A stretch of DNA of 64,000 bases from Actinomycetes bacterium (lineage in GTDB: Bacteria; Actinomycetota; Actinomycetes; Mycobacteriales; Mycobacteriaceae), in assembly GCA_023404955.1 (NCBI GenBank), contig JAEXZY010000093.1, forward strand, positions 62,001 to 126,000. The letters run 5' to 3'. This document shows, piece by piece, positions 41,468 to 50,179 of this stretch. Position numbers and translations under genes: made by a program. Numbering within the stretch: the stretch's first letter is position 1; every line of letters starts with the position of its first letter. Under the pieces are notes generated by a model. It saw only the letters and a program-made list of their open reading frames with translations. It had not been told where the DNA came from and ran no database searches.

Positions 41468-41562
41468 GTACCACCCGGACCGCGCCGGAGTCCTGAGGGC
41501 TGCAGAGACCCCCGGTCCGCTCGAGGGCGGGTCCCGCGTTGTAGACGCGGGACCCGCCCGCA
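41468..41562 (+). ncRNA. mrsI: iron-stress small RNA MrsI (ncRv11846-like)
   Basis: This short non-coding transcript is predicted from an IdeR-like box with a -10 element and a strong hairpin terminator about 95 bases apart. It lies directly upstream of the Rv1847 homologue, the location of the M. tuberculosis small RNA MrsI, which is IdeR-controlled and lowers expression of iron-using proteins when iron is short. The 5' part folds into a stem CGGACCG (41476-41482) with CGGTCCG (41513-41519), which leaves a roughly 30-base loop as the likely target-pairing region. The ends are inferred and not measured. The seed sequence could not be compared with the M. tuberculosis RNA. Confidence 0.75.
41525..41559 (+). 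terminator. perfect 15-bp hairpin terminator of MrsI
   Basis: GGGCGGGTCCCGCGT (41525-41539) pairs perfectly with ACGCGGGACCCGCCC (41545-41559) around the loop TGTAG. It is followed by CATCTTTG, only a short U-like run. It ends the predicted small RNA before the thioesterase gene. Confidence 0.85.
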
Positions 41563-41597
41563 TCTTTGTGGCGATACGGCGTGTAGACACAAGGACT

Positions 41598-41999
41598 GTG
41601 ACCACTGATTCCACCGAACGACTGGGCCAGGGATTCGACTCCGAACTGGGCCTGACCTACCTGGAGCTCACCCCCGACGGCGGCCGCGCCCAGCTGACCA
41701 TCCACGACAAGCTGTTGCAGCCGTGGGGGATCGTGCACGGCGGTGTGTACTGCGCCATCGTCGAGAGCCTCGCCAGTGTGTCCGGACACGTATGGCTGGC
41801 CGAGCACGGCGGCGGCACCGTCGTCGGGGTCAACAACAACACCGACTTCCTGCGTGCCATCAAATCCGGCACCGTCACGGCGGCGTCGACGCCCATTCAC
41901 CGTGGGCGCCGCCAGCAGTTGTGGTTGATCACCATCACCGACGAGGATGACCGCATCGTCGCCCGCGGCCAGGTCCGGCTGCAGAACATCGCCGACTGA
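41598..41999 (+). CDS. hotdog-fold acyl-CoA thioesterase (Rv1847 homologue)
   Basis: This 133-residue PaaI-type hotdog thioesterase probably hydrolyses acyl- or aryl-CoA. The conserved segments WGIVHGGVYCAIVESLAS (active-site helix) and VVGVNNNTDFLRAIKSG match the family. The C-terminus RGQVRLQNI matches Rv1847. The GTG at 41598 is chosen because the length and N-terminus fit the homologue; the frame is open back to 41451, but that stretch is the small-RNA gene and its hairpin. AAGGA precedes the start at a short distance of 2 bases, so the exact start could be slightly different. The urease operon follows. Confidence 0.85.
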   Translation: MTTDSTERLGQGFDSELGLTYLELTPDGGRAQLTIHDKLLQPWGIVHGGVYCAIVESLASVSGHVWLAEHGGGTVVGVNNNTDFLRAIKSGTVTAASTPIHRGRRQQLWLITITDEDDRIVARGQVRLQNIAD

Positions 42000-42044
42000 C
42001 CGCAGCGCTGCCGAAACTCCCGCGGCGTGGCAGGATCGCGCACT

Positions 42045-42347
42045 ATGCGTTTGACGCCGCATGAACAGGAACGACTGCTCATCTCCTACGCCGCGGACCT
42101 GGCACGCCGCCGGCAGGACCGGGGTCTGAAGCTCAACCACCCGGAGTCCGTCGCGCTGATCACCGACCACATCCTCGAGGGTGCGCGGGACGGCCGCACG
42201 GTGGCCGAACTCATGGTCAGCGGTCGTGCGGTGCTCACCCGCGATCAGGTGATGGACGGTATCCCCGAGATGCTGCACGACGTCCAGGTCGAGGCGACCT
42301 TCCCCGACGGCACCAAGCTCGTCACCGTCCACCAGCCGATCTCCTGA
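42045..42347 (+). CDS. ureA: urease subunit gamma
   Basis: This is the smallest structural subunit (100 residues) of the nickel urease, which hydrolyses urea to ammonia and carbamate. It begins MRLTPHEQERLLISYAADLA, and its middle (HILEGARDGRTVAELM) and end (EATFPDGTKLVTVHQPI) are almost invariant in mycobacteria. The ATG at 42045 gives the usual length. It heads the operon ureABCFGD, which has the same order as in M. tuberculosis. Urease supplies nitrogen and counters acid. Confidence 0.97.
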   Translation: MRLTPHEQERLLISYAADLARRRQDRGLKLNHPESVALITDHILEGARDGRTVAELMVSGRAVLTRDQVMDGIPEMLHDVQVEATFPDGTKLVTVHQPIS

Positions 42348-42357
42348 GGCCGTCGCG

Positions 42358-42675
42358 ATGATTCCCGGTGAGATCCTCTACGGCGATGGTGACATCGAAC
42401 TCAACCACGGTGCCGAGCGGCTGTCGCTGCCCGTGGTCAACGGCGGGGACCGACCTGTCCAGGTCGGTAGTCATGTGCATCTGGCCCAGGCCAACAGTGC
42501 GCTGGAATTCGACAGGTCCGCCGCGCGCGGGTATCGCCTCGACATCCCCGCCGGAACGGCCGTGCGGTTCGAACCCGGTATCGCCCAGACCGTGTCGCTG
42601 GTCCCGTTGAGCGGCACACGCGAGGTGCACGGACTGTCACTCGATCCGCCAGGAAGATTGGATCCGTCTCTGTGA
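42358..42675 (+). CDS. ureB: urease subunit beta
   Basis: This 105-residue structural subunit begins MIPGEILYGDGDIELNHG and contains the beta-barrel segments GSHVHLAQANSALEFDR and GYRLDIPAGTAVRFEPG typical of UreB. It is separated from ureA by 10 bases. Its stop overlaps the ureC start as GTGA, giving translational coupling. It is a separate polypeptide, as in most mycobacteria, rather than a fusion with UreA. Confidence 0.96.
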   Translation: MIPGEILYGDGDIELNHGAERLSLPVVNGGDRPVQVGSHVHLAQANSALEFDRSAARGYRLDIPAGTAVRFEPGIAQTVSLVPLSGTREVHGLSLDPPGRLDPSL

Positions 42676-44405
42676 GCTCGCTTTCCCGCGAACGGTATGC
42701 CGCGCTGTTCGGACCGACCACCGGTGACCGGATCCGCCTTGCCGATACCGATCTGGTCATCGAGATCACCGAGGACCGCAGCGGTGGACCGGGGTTGGCC
42801 GGTGACGAGGCAGTCTTCGGCGGTGGCAAGGTGCTGCGCGAATCGATGGGCCAGTCGCGGGTGACGCGGGCGCAGGGCGCTCCGGACACCGTCATCACCG
42901 GCGCCGTCATCTTGGATTACTGGGGAATCATCAAGGCCGACATCGGTATTCGTGACGGCCGTATCGTGGCCATCGGCAAGGCAGGCAACCCGGACATCAT
43001 GTCGGGTGTGCACCCCGACCTGGTGGTCGGACCCTCCACCGAGATCATCGCAGGCAACGGCCGCATCGTGACCGCGGGTGCCATCGACTGCCACGTGCAC
43101 CTGATCTGTCCGCAGATCATGGCGGAGGCACTCGGCGGCGGTATCACCACGATCGTCGCCGGCGGCACCGGTCCGGCCGAGGGCAGCAAGGCCACCACCG
43201 TGACGCCGGGGGCGTGGCATCTGGGCCGCATGTTGGAGGCCCTGGACTCCTGGCCGCTGAACATCGCACTGCTCGGCAAGGGCAATACCGTCAGCGAAGA
43301 GGCGATGTGGGAGCAATTGCGCGGCGGTGCGGCGGGATTCAAGCTGCACGAAGACTGGGGGACCACGCCGGCGGCCATCGACGCCTGTCTCACCGTTGCC
43401 GATGCCGCCGGTGTGCAGGCCAACATCCACACCGACACCCTCAACGAGATGGCCTTTGTCGAGGACACCTTGGCCGCGATCAAGGGCCGTTCCATCCACG
43501 CCTACCACACCGAGGGTGCCGGCGGCGGGCATGCGCCCGACATCATCACGGTAGCCTCGCACCCGAATGTGTTGCCCAGCTCCACCAATCCGACGCGCCC
43601 GCACACCGTCAACACCCTCGACGAACACCTCGACATGCTGATGGTGTGCCACCATCTCAATCCGCGAATCCCCGAGGATCTCGCGTTCGCCGAGAGCCGG
43701 ATCCGGCCGTCGACGATCGCCGCCGAGGACCTGCTGCACGATATCGGCGCGATCTCGATGATCGGTTCGGACGCCCAGGCGATGGGTCGCATCGGTGAGG
43801 TGGTGCTGCGCACCTGGCAGACCGCGCACGTGATGAAGAAGCGCAGGGGAGCGCTGGGGGGTGACGGATCCGGCCCTGGGGGAGCCGATAACAACCGGGC
43901 CCGCCGGTACGTGGCCAAGTACACGATCTGCCCGGCCGTCGCGCACGGCCTCGACGGTGAGATCGGATCGGTGGAGGTCGGCAAGCTCGCCGACCTGGTG
44001 TTGTGGGAGCCGGCCTTCTTCGGCGTACGTCCGCACGCCGTGGTCAAGGGTGGCATGATCGCCTGGGCCGCGATGGGCGACGCCAACGCATCCATCCCGA
44101 CCCCGCAGCCCGTGTTGCCGCGGCCCATGTTCGGAGCCGATCCGGTCGCCGCCGCCGCCACGTCGGTGCACTTCGTCGCCCCCGCCGCCGTCGAGGACGG
44201 GTTGGCCGATCGGCTGGACATCCGGCGAAAGCTGGTGCCTGTCAGGAACGTTCGTCAGGTCGGCAAGGCGCAGATGCCGCTCAACGACGCCATGCCCCGC
44301 ATCGAGGTCGACCCCGATACGTTCACCGTCCGCATCGACGGTGATGTCTGGACCGAACAACCCGCCACCGAATTGCCGATGGCGCAGCGTTACTTCCTGT
44401 TCTGA
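42672..44405 (+). CDS. ureC: urease subunit alpha
   Basis: This is the catalytic subunit (577 residues), an amidohydrolase TIM barrel with two Ni(II) ions. The metal and active-site motifs are intact: CHVHLICP holds the first His pair, GFKLHEDWG contains the carbamylated Lys (about 224), and NIHTDTLNE and HTEGAGGGHAPD follow. The mobile flap is MVCHHLNPRI, with the catalytic His. The C-terminal RYFLF is typical. GTG 42672 overlaps the ureB stop. Accessory genes ureF, ureG and ureD follow immediately. Confidence 0.98.
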   Translation: MSSLSRERYAALFGPTTGDRIRLADTDLVIEITEDRSGGPGLAGDEAVFGGGKVLRESMGQSRVTRAQGAPDTVITGAVILDYWGIIKADIGIRDGRIVAIGKAGNPDIMSGVHPDLVVGPSTEIIAGNGRIVTAGAIDCHVHLICPQIMAEALGGGITTIVAGGTGPAEGSKATTVTPGAWHLGRMLEALDSWPLNIALLGKGNTVSEEAMWEQLRGGAAGFKLHEDWGTTPAAIDACLTVADAAGVQANIHTDTLNEMAFVEDTLAAIKGRSIHAYHTEGAGGGHAPDIITVASHPNVLPSSTNPTRPHTVNTLDEHLDMLMVCHHLNPRIPEDLAFAESRIRPSTIAAEDLLHDIGAISMIGSDAQAMGRIGEVVLRTWQTAHVMKKRRGALGGDGSGPGGADNNRARRYVAKYTICPAVAHGLDGEIGSVEVGKLADLVLWEPAFFGVRPHAVVKGGMIAWAAMGDANASIPTPQPVLPRPMFGADPVAAAATSVHFVAPAAVEDGLADRLDIRRKLVPVRNVRQVGKAQMPLNDAMPRIEVDPDTFTVRIDGDVWTEQPATELPMAQRYFLF

Positions 44406-45073
44406 TGCTCGCCCAGGCTCCGCACGAGTTGGCCACGCTGCTCACCCTCGCCGATTCCCGACTGCCCACCGGTGGGCATGTGCACTCCGGTGGCATCGAA
44501 GAGGCGATCACCACGGGCCGGGTCAGCGATCTGGGCTCCCTGCGCGCGTATCTGTGCCGCCGGATCCGCACCCAGGGTCTGGTGAGTGCCTCGCTGGCCG
44601 TGGCTGTGCACTCCGGTGACCTGTCCGTCGAGCTGGCCGATGCCGAAACCGATGCGCGCACACCGTCGCCGGCCGCCCGCGCGGCCTCGCGGGCCCAGGG
44701 CCGCGGACTTCTGCGGCTGGCCAAAAGAGTGTGGCCGGAACCGGTGGCAGGCCCGGTACCAGGCTGGGCCGGGCTGGGTGTCAAACCACATCTGCCGGTG
44801 GTCGCCGGCGTGGTGGGCAGCACCAGCGGCATCGCCACCGAGCACACCGCGCTGTCGATGGTCTACACGACCATGACGGGGTCGGCGACCGCCGCGCAGC
44901 GTCTACTGGCGTTGGATCCCGCCGATGTGGCAGCCATGACCTTCGAGCTGTCCCCGCTGTGCGCGCAGACCGCCGCGCAGGCGCTCGACGGTCCGGCCGA
45001 GCTGTCCGACCCGCTGCTCGACGTGCTGGCCGAGCAGCACGCTACGCGCGAGCGCCCGCTGTTCTCCTCCTGA
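44405..45073 (+). CDS. ureF: urease accessory protein UreF
   Basis: This 222-residue all-helical accessory protein forms the UreD-UreF-UreG complex that delivers nickel to apo-urease and acts as a GTPase checkpoint on UreG. The N-terminal DSRLPTGGHVHSGGIEEAI is the diagnostic motif. The start ATG shares one base with the ureC stop, and 25 bases separate it from ureG. The N-terminus is short compared with enteric UreF, as is usual in mycobacteria. Confidence 0.93.
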   Translation: MLAQAPHELATLLTLADSRLPTGGHVHSGGIEEAITTGRVSDLGSLRAYLCRRIRTQGLVSASLAVAVHSGDLSVELADAETDARTPSPAARAASRAQGRGLLRLAKRVWPEPVAGPVPGWAGLGVKPHLPVVAGVVGSTSGIATEHTALSMVYTTMTGSATAAQRLLALDPADVAAMTFELSPLCAQTAAQALDGPAELSDPLLDVLAEQHATRERPLFSS

Positions 45074-45098
45074 TCGACCGATATCCAAAGGAAATGAC

Positions 45099-45782
45099 AT
45101 GCCACCACATCTGATCGACGGCGAACCCCACGATCACCACCACGACCGGCCGAAGCGGGTCCGGCAGCCGGGCGAGCCGCTGCGCATCGGGATCGGCGGG
45201 CCGGTCGGGTCGGGTAAGACCGCGTTGACCGCTGCGCTGTGTCGGCAGCTGCGCGACGAGCTCTCGCTGGCCGTGCTCACCAACGACATCTACACCACCG
45301 AGGATGCCGACTTCCTGCGCCGTCATGCCGTGCTCCCCGACGAGCGCATCACCGCCGTGCAGACCGGCGGTTGCCCGCACACCGCGATCCGCGACGACAT
45401 CACCGCCAACCTCGACGCGATCGACGATTTGATCGCCGCAAACCCGCGGCTCGATCTGATCCTCGTCGAATCCGGCGGCGACAATCTGACCGCCACATTC
45501 TCTTCCGGTCTGATCGACGTCCAGATCTTCGTCATCGACGTCGCGGGCGGGGACAAGGTGCCGCGTAAGGGCGGCCCAGGGGTGACCTTCTCGGATCTGT
45601 TGGTGATCAACAAGACCGACCTGGCACCGATGGTGGGTGCGGATCTGGACGTCATGCGCCGGGATTCGACGACCGTGCGCGGGGATCGGCCCTTCGTGCT
45701 CATCTCGCTGACCGAGGATCCCACCGCGGCCCCGGTGCTGGCGTGGGTCCGCAAGCAACTCCAGGTGCCGGTGTCGGGCTGA
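45099..45782 (+). CDS. ureG: urease accessory GTPase UreG
   Basis: This SIMIBI-class GTPase (227 residues) supplies energy and nickel for urease assembly. An N-terminal His-rich stretch (HDHHHDR, about 11-17) can bind nickel. The P-loop is GPVGSGKT at about 34-41, switch elements include NDIYTTEDADFL and VQTGGCPHTAIRDD, and the guanine motif is NKTD. The Cys-Pro-His of TGGCPHTA is the metal site. The start ATG has AAAGGAAATGAC upstream. Confidence 0.96.
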   Translation: MPPHLIDGEPHDHHHDRPKRVRQPGEPLRIGIGGPVGSGKTALTAALCRQLRDELSLAVLTNDIYTTEDADFLRRHAVLPDERITAVQTGGCPHTAIRDDITANLDAIDDLIAANPRLDLILVESGGDNLTATFSSGLIDVQIFVIDVAGGDKVPRKGGPGVTFSDLLVINKTDLAPMVGADLDVMRRDSTTVRGDRPFVLISLTEDPTAAPVLAWVRKQLQVPVSG

Positions 45783-45786
45783 CATC

Positions 45787-46428
45787 GTGCGTTCCGATGT
45801 CCTGTTGGTGGCGCGGCCCGGTCGTGGCACACATATCGAATGCACCGGCGGCATCACCGCCCGGCGCACCGGCGCCGAGACAGTGCACCTGCTCTCGGCT
45901 GCGGCCACACCGCTGGGCGGTGACGTCATCACGGTTCGGATCATCGTGGAACCGGGAGCACGGTTGGCGGTCCGTTCGGTGGCCGCCAGCGTCGTGCTGC
46001 CGGGCGCCGCGACCTGCGAGTCGCACAGCACGTGGGACGCGGAGGTGCACGGAGAGCTCGACTTCGACCCGGAACCGACTGTGATCGCGGGCAAATCGCG
46101 GCATTCGGCGGCCACCCGGGTTCGGGTGGCCGCCGACGCGCGAATCCGGGTGCGCGAACGGATCCAGATCGGCAGGCACGGTGAACGCGACGGGTACTGG
46201 ACGGGGTCGATGCGCGCTGATGTCGACGGCGCGCCGTTGCTGCGACACCGCGTCGAGTTGGGCACCGCATCGGTCAACGATGATCAGATCGCCGCCCCGC
46301 GCGCCTGTGTCAGCGAATTACGCTATCCAGAAGCGTCTTTCGCAGGCGCCGGGACGGTGCTCAGTCTCGCCGGCCGCGGCGCGTTGTCGACCTGGCAGGG
46401 CTTGCGGCTCGACGAGACGCCGGCCTGA
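45787..46428 (+). CDS. ureD: urease accessory protein UreD
   Basis: This 213-residue urease maturation protein (UreD/UreH) binds apo-urease and UreF. Recognisable parts are TGGITARRTGAETVHLLSAAATPLGGD (given by its ends TGGITARR and AAATPLGGD) and IIVEPGARLAVRSVAASVVLPG. Its length fits the short mycobacterial form. The GTG at 45787 lies 4 bases after the ureG stop. It ends the operon and is convergent with the next gene at a 14-base gap. Confidence 0.9.
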   Translation: MRSDVLLVARPGRGTHIECTGGITARRTGAETVHLLSAAATPLGGDVITVRIIVEPGARLAVRSVAASVVLPGAATCESHSTWDAEVHGELDFDPEPTVIAGKSRHSAATRVRVAADARIRVRERIQIGRHGERDGYWTGSMRADVDGAPLLRHRVELGTASVNDDQIAAPRACVSELRYPEASFAGAGTVLSLAGRGALSTWQGLRLDETPA

Positions 46429-46442
46429 GCCTTGCGATCGGT

Positions 46443-46928
46443 TCAGCGCTTTCCGCGGAACATCGGCGCACCCTCGAACGGGTTCCAGCTGGTGCTGCCG
46501 CGGGTGACGTGCAGGAAGTAGGCCCAGTTCGCCGTGCTGGAGTAGAGCACGCCGATCGCGGCGCCGTACGCCGCCGACGAGAAACTGAAGTTCAGCACGA
46601 TCTCGATCACGCTGATCACCAGCGCGAGCACGAACGAAATGCCGAACAGGCTCAATCCTTTTCGCCACGGTCCCTTGATGGCGAAGTAGATCGGTCCGAA
46701 GAAGAACGCCGGCCCGTTTGCTCCCAACCGCATCCGCTGGCCGAACGAGAGCTGCTTGAACGCTGCCTGCGCGGCCGGTGTGGAGGCCGGATGCCCGTAG
46801 CGCGAGAAGAACTCGAAGCGGCTACGCCACTGCTCGGGAACCTGGAAGCCCGCGGGTCCGGGAGCCGGTGTGCCGTAAGGGATGTCGGGATTATGGGGAT
46901 ACTGGGACGGGAAGCCGCTGTCTGTCAC
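46443..46928 (-). CDS. DUF2628-type membrane protein
   Basis: This 161-residue small membrane protein has a Pro/Tyr-rich hydrophilic N-terminus (MTDSGFPSQYPHNPD) and two or three transmembrane segments: GANGPAFFFGPIYFAI, LFGISFVLALVISVIEIVL and a short third. The short C-terminal part carries WNPFEGAPMFRG. It resembles DUF2628/YfhO-like small membrane proteins, with no known function. The GTG at 46928 lacks a ribosome site but lies 6 bases after TACTAT (46935-46940, minus strand), so it is taken as a leaderless start rather than the longer frame. It sits between the urease and ndh genes. Confidence 0.7.
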   Translation of the reverse strand: MTDSGFPSQYPHNPDIPYGTPAPGPAGFQVPEQWRSRFEFFSRYGHPASTPAAQAAFKQLSFGQRMRLGANGPAFFFGPIYFAIKGPWRKGLSLFGISFVLALVISVIEIVLNFSFSSAAYGAAIGVLYSSTANWAYFLHVTRGSTSWNPFEGAPMFRGKR

Positions 46929-47001
46929 CGCGCAATAGTACCGTTCGCGCACTTCGTCATGTGGCTACGGTCGGTGGATCACGAGGTGCGGTCAAATCGG
47001 T

Positions 47002-48387
47002 TCAGCTGGCGGCTTTCTCGCCCTCCTGTACCGAGGCTGCAATCTCCTGGAGTTCCTCGATCCTGATCCTCGCGTAGGCCTGCTGCTCGGTGATGGTCAG
47101 CTGACCGCGTTGTCGGCTCAGGAACGTCACCGCCCATGACAGCAATGTCGCGATCTTGGTCTTGAAGCCGACCAGGTAGATCAGGTGTAGTCCGAGCCAG
47201 GCGAGCCAGGCGATGAAACCACCGAACTCCAGCTTGCCGACCTTGGCCACCGCGTTCCACTTCGACACCGTGGCCATCGAGCCCTTGTCGAAGTACTTGA
47301 ACGGCACCCGCGGCTTGGGCTTGGTGCCATGGGCGCGAGCCGCCGCCTCGTTCTTCACGATCGCCGCCACGTACTTCCCGCCCTGGATGGCGCCCTGCGC
47401 CATGCCGGGTACGCCGGGCACGAAGGCCATATCGCCGACCACGAACACGTTCGGGTGGCCCGGGATCGACAGATCCGGGTTGACGACGACGCGGCCGGCG
47501 CGATCGATCTCGGTATCGGACTGTGCCGCCAGGTCCTTGCCCAGCGGACTGGCCTGCACGCCCGCCGACCACACCTTGCATGCCGACTCGATGCGACGCA
47601 GTGTGCCATCGGAGTCCTTGACGGTGATCCCGTTGCGGTCGACGTCGGTGACCATCGCGTTCAGCTGGATCTCGACGCCCATCTTCTCCAGGCGTTCCTT
47701 GGCCTTGAGGCCGAGCTTCTCGCCCATCGGAGGCAACACCGCCGGAGCGGCATCCAGCAGGATGACGTGGGCTTCGGTGGGGTCGATGTGTCGGAAGCTG
47801 CCCTTGAGCGTCTGATCGGCGAGCTCCTGGATCTGCCCGGCCATCTCGACGCCGGTCGGGCCGGCGCCGACGACTACGAACGTCAGCAGCTTCTTGCGCC
47901 GCTCTGGATCGCTGGAACGCTCTGCCTGCTCGAAGGCGCCGAGGATGCGTCCTCGCAGCTCCAGTGCGTCATCGATGGTCTTCATGCCCGGCGCCCACTC
48001 GGCGAAATGGTCATTGCCGAAGTAGGACTGACCCGCACCAGCCGCCAGGATCAGGGTGTCGTAGGGCGTGCTGTAGGTGTGCCCGAGCAGCACCGACTCC
48101 ACGGTCTGCTTCTCCAGGTTGACATGGGTGACATCGCCGAGAAGCACCTGGGCGTTGCGCTGCTTGCGCAGGATGAGCCGCGTCGGCGGAGCGATCTCGC
48201 CCTCGGAGATGATGCCGGTCGCCACCTGGTAGAGCAGTGGCTGGAACAGGTGATGGGTGGTCCGCGCGATCAACTTGATGTCGACGTCGGTGCGTTTGAG
48301 CGCCTGCGCGGCATTCAACCCACCGAAACCCGATCCGATGATGACGACCTTGTGCCGATCCGATGCCGTAGCTCCGGGATGGCTCAT
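47002..48387 (-). CDS. ndh: type II NADH dehydrogenase
   Basis: This 461-residue single-subunit NADH:menaquinone oxidoreductase is the main entry point of electrons in mycobacterial respiration and does not pump protons. The FAD-binding GSGFGGLNAAQ and the NADH-binding GAGPTGVEMAGQ are both intact. VFVVGDMAF with the adjacent quinone-site region AQGAIQGGKYVAA, and a C-terminal membrane-anchoring helix pair, are typical. The start ATG is preceded by TAGGAG. It corresponds to Rv1854c by neighbourhood. The frame is uninterrupted. Confidence 0.96.
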   Translation of the reverse strand: MSHPGATASDRHKVVIIGSGFGGLNAAQALKRTDVDIKLIARTTHHLFQPLLYQVATGIISEGEIAPPTRLILRKQRNAQVLLGDVTHVNLEKQTVESVLLGHTYSTPYDTLILAAGAGQSYFGNDHFAEWAPGMKTIDDALELRGRILGAFEQAERSSDPERRKKLLTFVVVGAGPTGVEMAGQIQELADQTLKGSFRHIDPTEAHVILLDAAPAVLPPMGEKLGLKAKERLEKMGVEIQLNAMVTDVDRNGITVKDSDGTLRRIESACKVWSAGVQASPLGKDLAAQSDTEIDRAGRVVVNPDLSIPGHPNVFVVGDMAFVPGVPGMAQGAIQGGKYVAAIVKNEAAARAHGTKPKPRVPFKYFDKGSMATVSKWNAVAKVGKLEFGGFIAWLAWLGLHLIYLVGFKTKIATLLSWAVTFLSRQRGQLTITEQQAYARIRIEELQEIAASVQEGEKAAS

Positions 48388-48513
48388 CTCTGCTCCTAGC
48401 GAAGTGCTTTGTCAGTACAACCCCAGGGTAGTCGGTGGCCATCCCACCAGCGCGGTGAGATGGCACACCGGACCGAGAATTCATCCACCCGGGGCCGGGC
48501 GTGCCAGGAAGCT

Positions 48514-49440
48514 TTACCCCGAAATCAGCGGTTTCAGCGCCTCGGCGACCCCGGTGATCCCTCCGGGGACGTATCCGCCCATCGTCGCCGGGCTCAGGAT
48601 CACCCCGTCGACCCCGACGTCGTAGACTTTCTCCTTGAGCTGTTCGGCGATCTGCTCGGGGCTGCCGAACACGGCCTGCTGCTTGAAATCATCCGGGATC
48701 ATCTCGGCGGTGAACTGTTCACCGATCAGCGCCACGACCAACATGCTGGTCTCCAGCGTGCCCGGGTCGCGGTCGATCTCCTCGCACTTGGCCCGCACGA
48801 CTTCGAGCTTGCGGGTCAGCTCGTCGAAGCCGGCGATGATGTTGAGGTGGTCGAAGTGCCGTGCGGCCAGCGGGATGGTCTTCTTCTCGCCGCTGCCGCC
48901 GATCATGAGCGGAATGTGGTCTCGGAAACGGGGATTGGCGAACGCTTCGTTGGTGCGGTAGTAGGTGCCGTCGACGGTGACCCGCTCGCCCTTGAGCATG
49001 GGGATGATGATGCTCAGCGCTTCGTCGAGCTTCTTGAATCGATCGGTGAAGGTGCCGAATTCGAAACCGAGGCTGTCGTGTTCGAGTTCGAACCAGCCCG
49101 TGCCGATACCGAGGATGGCGCGGCCCTGGCTGATCACGTCCAGGGTGGTGATCTCTTTGGCCAGCACCGTCGGATTGCGATAGGTGTTGCCGGTGACCAG
49201 TGTGCCCAGCTGGACCCGTTCGGTGGCCGTCGCGAGAGCGCCGAGGGTGGTGTATGCCTCCAGCATCGGTTCTTCGGGGGCGCCGAGACCGGGGAGTTGG
49301 TAGAAGTGGTCCATCACGAAGACCGAGTCGAAACCGGCCTCCTCGGCTTCCCGGGCCTGCGCGATCACCGTCGGGAAGAGCTCGGAAACACCCGTGCCGT
49401 AGGAGAAGTTGGGGATCTGGAGTCCAAGTCGAATCGCCAT
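48514..49440 (-). CDS. LLM-class F420-dependent oxidoreductase (Rv1855c homologue)
   Basis: This 308-residue luciferase-like TIM-barrel oxidoreductase probably uses F420. The strand motifs LGLQIPNFSYG, DSVFVMDHFYQLP and GRAILGIGTGWFELEH are typical of the Rv1855c group. The segment PLMIGGSGEKKTIPLAARHFDHLN is the cofactor-binding loop, shown here by its ends PLMIGGSGEKKT and ARHFDHLN. The ATG at 49440 is after GGTGGG. It lies upstream of ndh on the same strand with a 126-base gap, so it may have a separate promoter. The substrate is unknown. Confidence 0.86.
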   Translation of the reverse strand: MAIRLGLQIPNFSYGTGVSELFPTVIAQAREAEEAGFDSVFVMDHFYQLPGLGAPEEPMLEAYTTLGALATATERVQLGTLVTGNTYRNPTVLAKEITTLDVISQGRAILGIGTGWFELEHDSLGFEFGTFTDRFKKLDEALSIIIPMLKGERVTVDGTYYRTNEAFANPRFRDHIPLMIGGSGEKKTIPLAARHFDHLNIIAGFDELTRKLEVVRAKCEEIDRDPGTLETSMLVVALIGEQFTAEMIPDDFKQQAVFGSPEQIAEQLKEKVYDVGVDGVILSPATMGGYVPGGITGVAEALKPLISG

Positions 49441-49507
49441 GGACCCACCAAACCACAGCGAACCGGAGTGGTCACCCCGTTTCAGCTTGGGGTGAACGCG
49501 GAATATT

Positions 49508-50179
49508 TCAGCCGAATTGTGCCGACGCGCCCTGGCTCACGTGCAGCGTCTCGCCGGTGATGTGACGGGCGGCCGGCGTGGTGAGGAAAAGTGCAAGGCG
49601 GGTGATCTCGGCCGCCGTCGAACCCGCGGCGGGGTCGGCGCCCGGGTAGCCGCCTTCAGCGCTGCGGCCTGCGGCGATCGTGTTGATGGTGATGCCGCGG
49701 ATTCCGAAATGGGAAGCCTGGCCGGCGGTCCAGTTCGAGACCGCGGCTTTGATTGCGGCGTCGGCACTACCCTCGGCGGGATTCTCGGGAACGATGTTGA
49801 GGATCGATCCACCGGAGCTCAGTTGATCACCGAGGACGGTCACGGTCAGCACCGCTGACAGGACGGTGGTGTCCAGTGCATGCCGCCAGGTGGCGGCGCG
49901 CTCGGCCAGCGAATGCGTCCGGGGATCGCCGGCATCCCAGCGGGGCGCGGGGACGTTGACGATGCCGTCCAGGTGCTGGGGGAGCGTCCCGCGCGCGGCC
50001 TCGAGGCTGGCCGGGTCGATGTTGTCCAGGACGATGAAGTCGACGTCGAGTTCCTTGGCGGCAACCTCGAGTTCGGCGCGCCGCGCGCCGGCGATGAGGA
50101 CATCGTGGCCGGCTTCGCGGAAACCGCCGGCGATCTGGCGGCCGAGGTCGGTGTCGCCACCGGTGAGCAACACGTGCAT
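49508..50179 (-). CDS. atypical SDR-fold protein (Rv1856c homologue)
   Basis: This 223-residue Rossmann-fold protein of the SDR superfamily probably lacks normal catalysis. The glycine motif reads TGGDTDLG instead of TGxxxGxG. The catalytic YxxxK is replaced (the residue 4 before the Lys in SADAAIKAAV is Asp), and the Ser is not clearly kept. The overall SDR shape is otherwise retained (AARGTLPQHLDGIVNVPAP, VSQGASAQFG at the end). The start follows AAGGAGGG. It may be a binding or regulatory protein or use a changed mechanism. Position and neighbours match Rv1856c. Confidence 0.8.
   Translation of the reverse strand: MHVLLTGGDTDLGRQIAGGFREAGHDVLIAGARRAELEVAAKELDVDFIVLDNIDPASLEAARGTLPQHLDGIVNVPAPRWDAGDPRTHSLAERAATWRHALDTTVLSAVLTVTVLGDQLSSGGSILNIVPENPAEGSADAAIKAAVSNWTAGQASHFGIRGITINTIAAGRSAEGGYPGADPAAGSTAAEITRLALFLTTPAARHITGETLHVSQGASAQFG

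Noticed and set aside
41451..41597. N-terminal extension of the thioesterase
   Set aside because: The stretch is covered by the MrsI promoter, stem and terminator, and the homologue is about 140 residues long without it.
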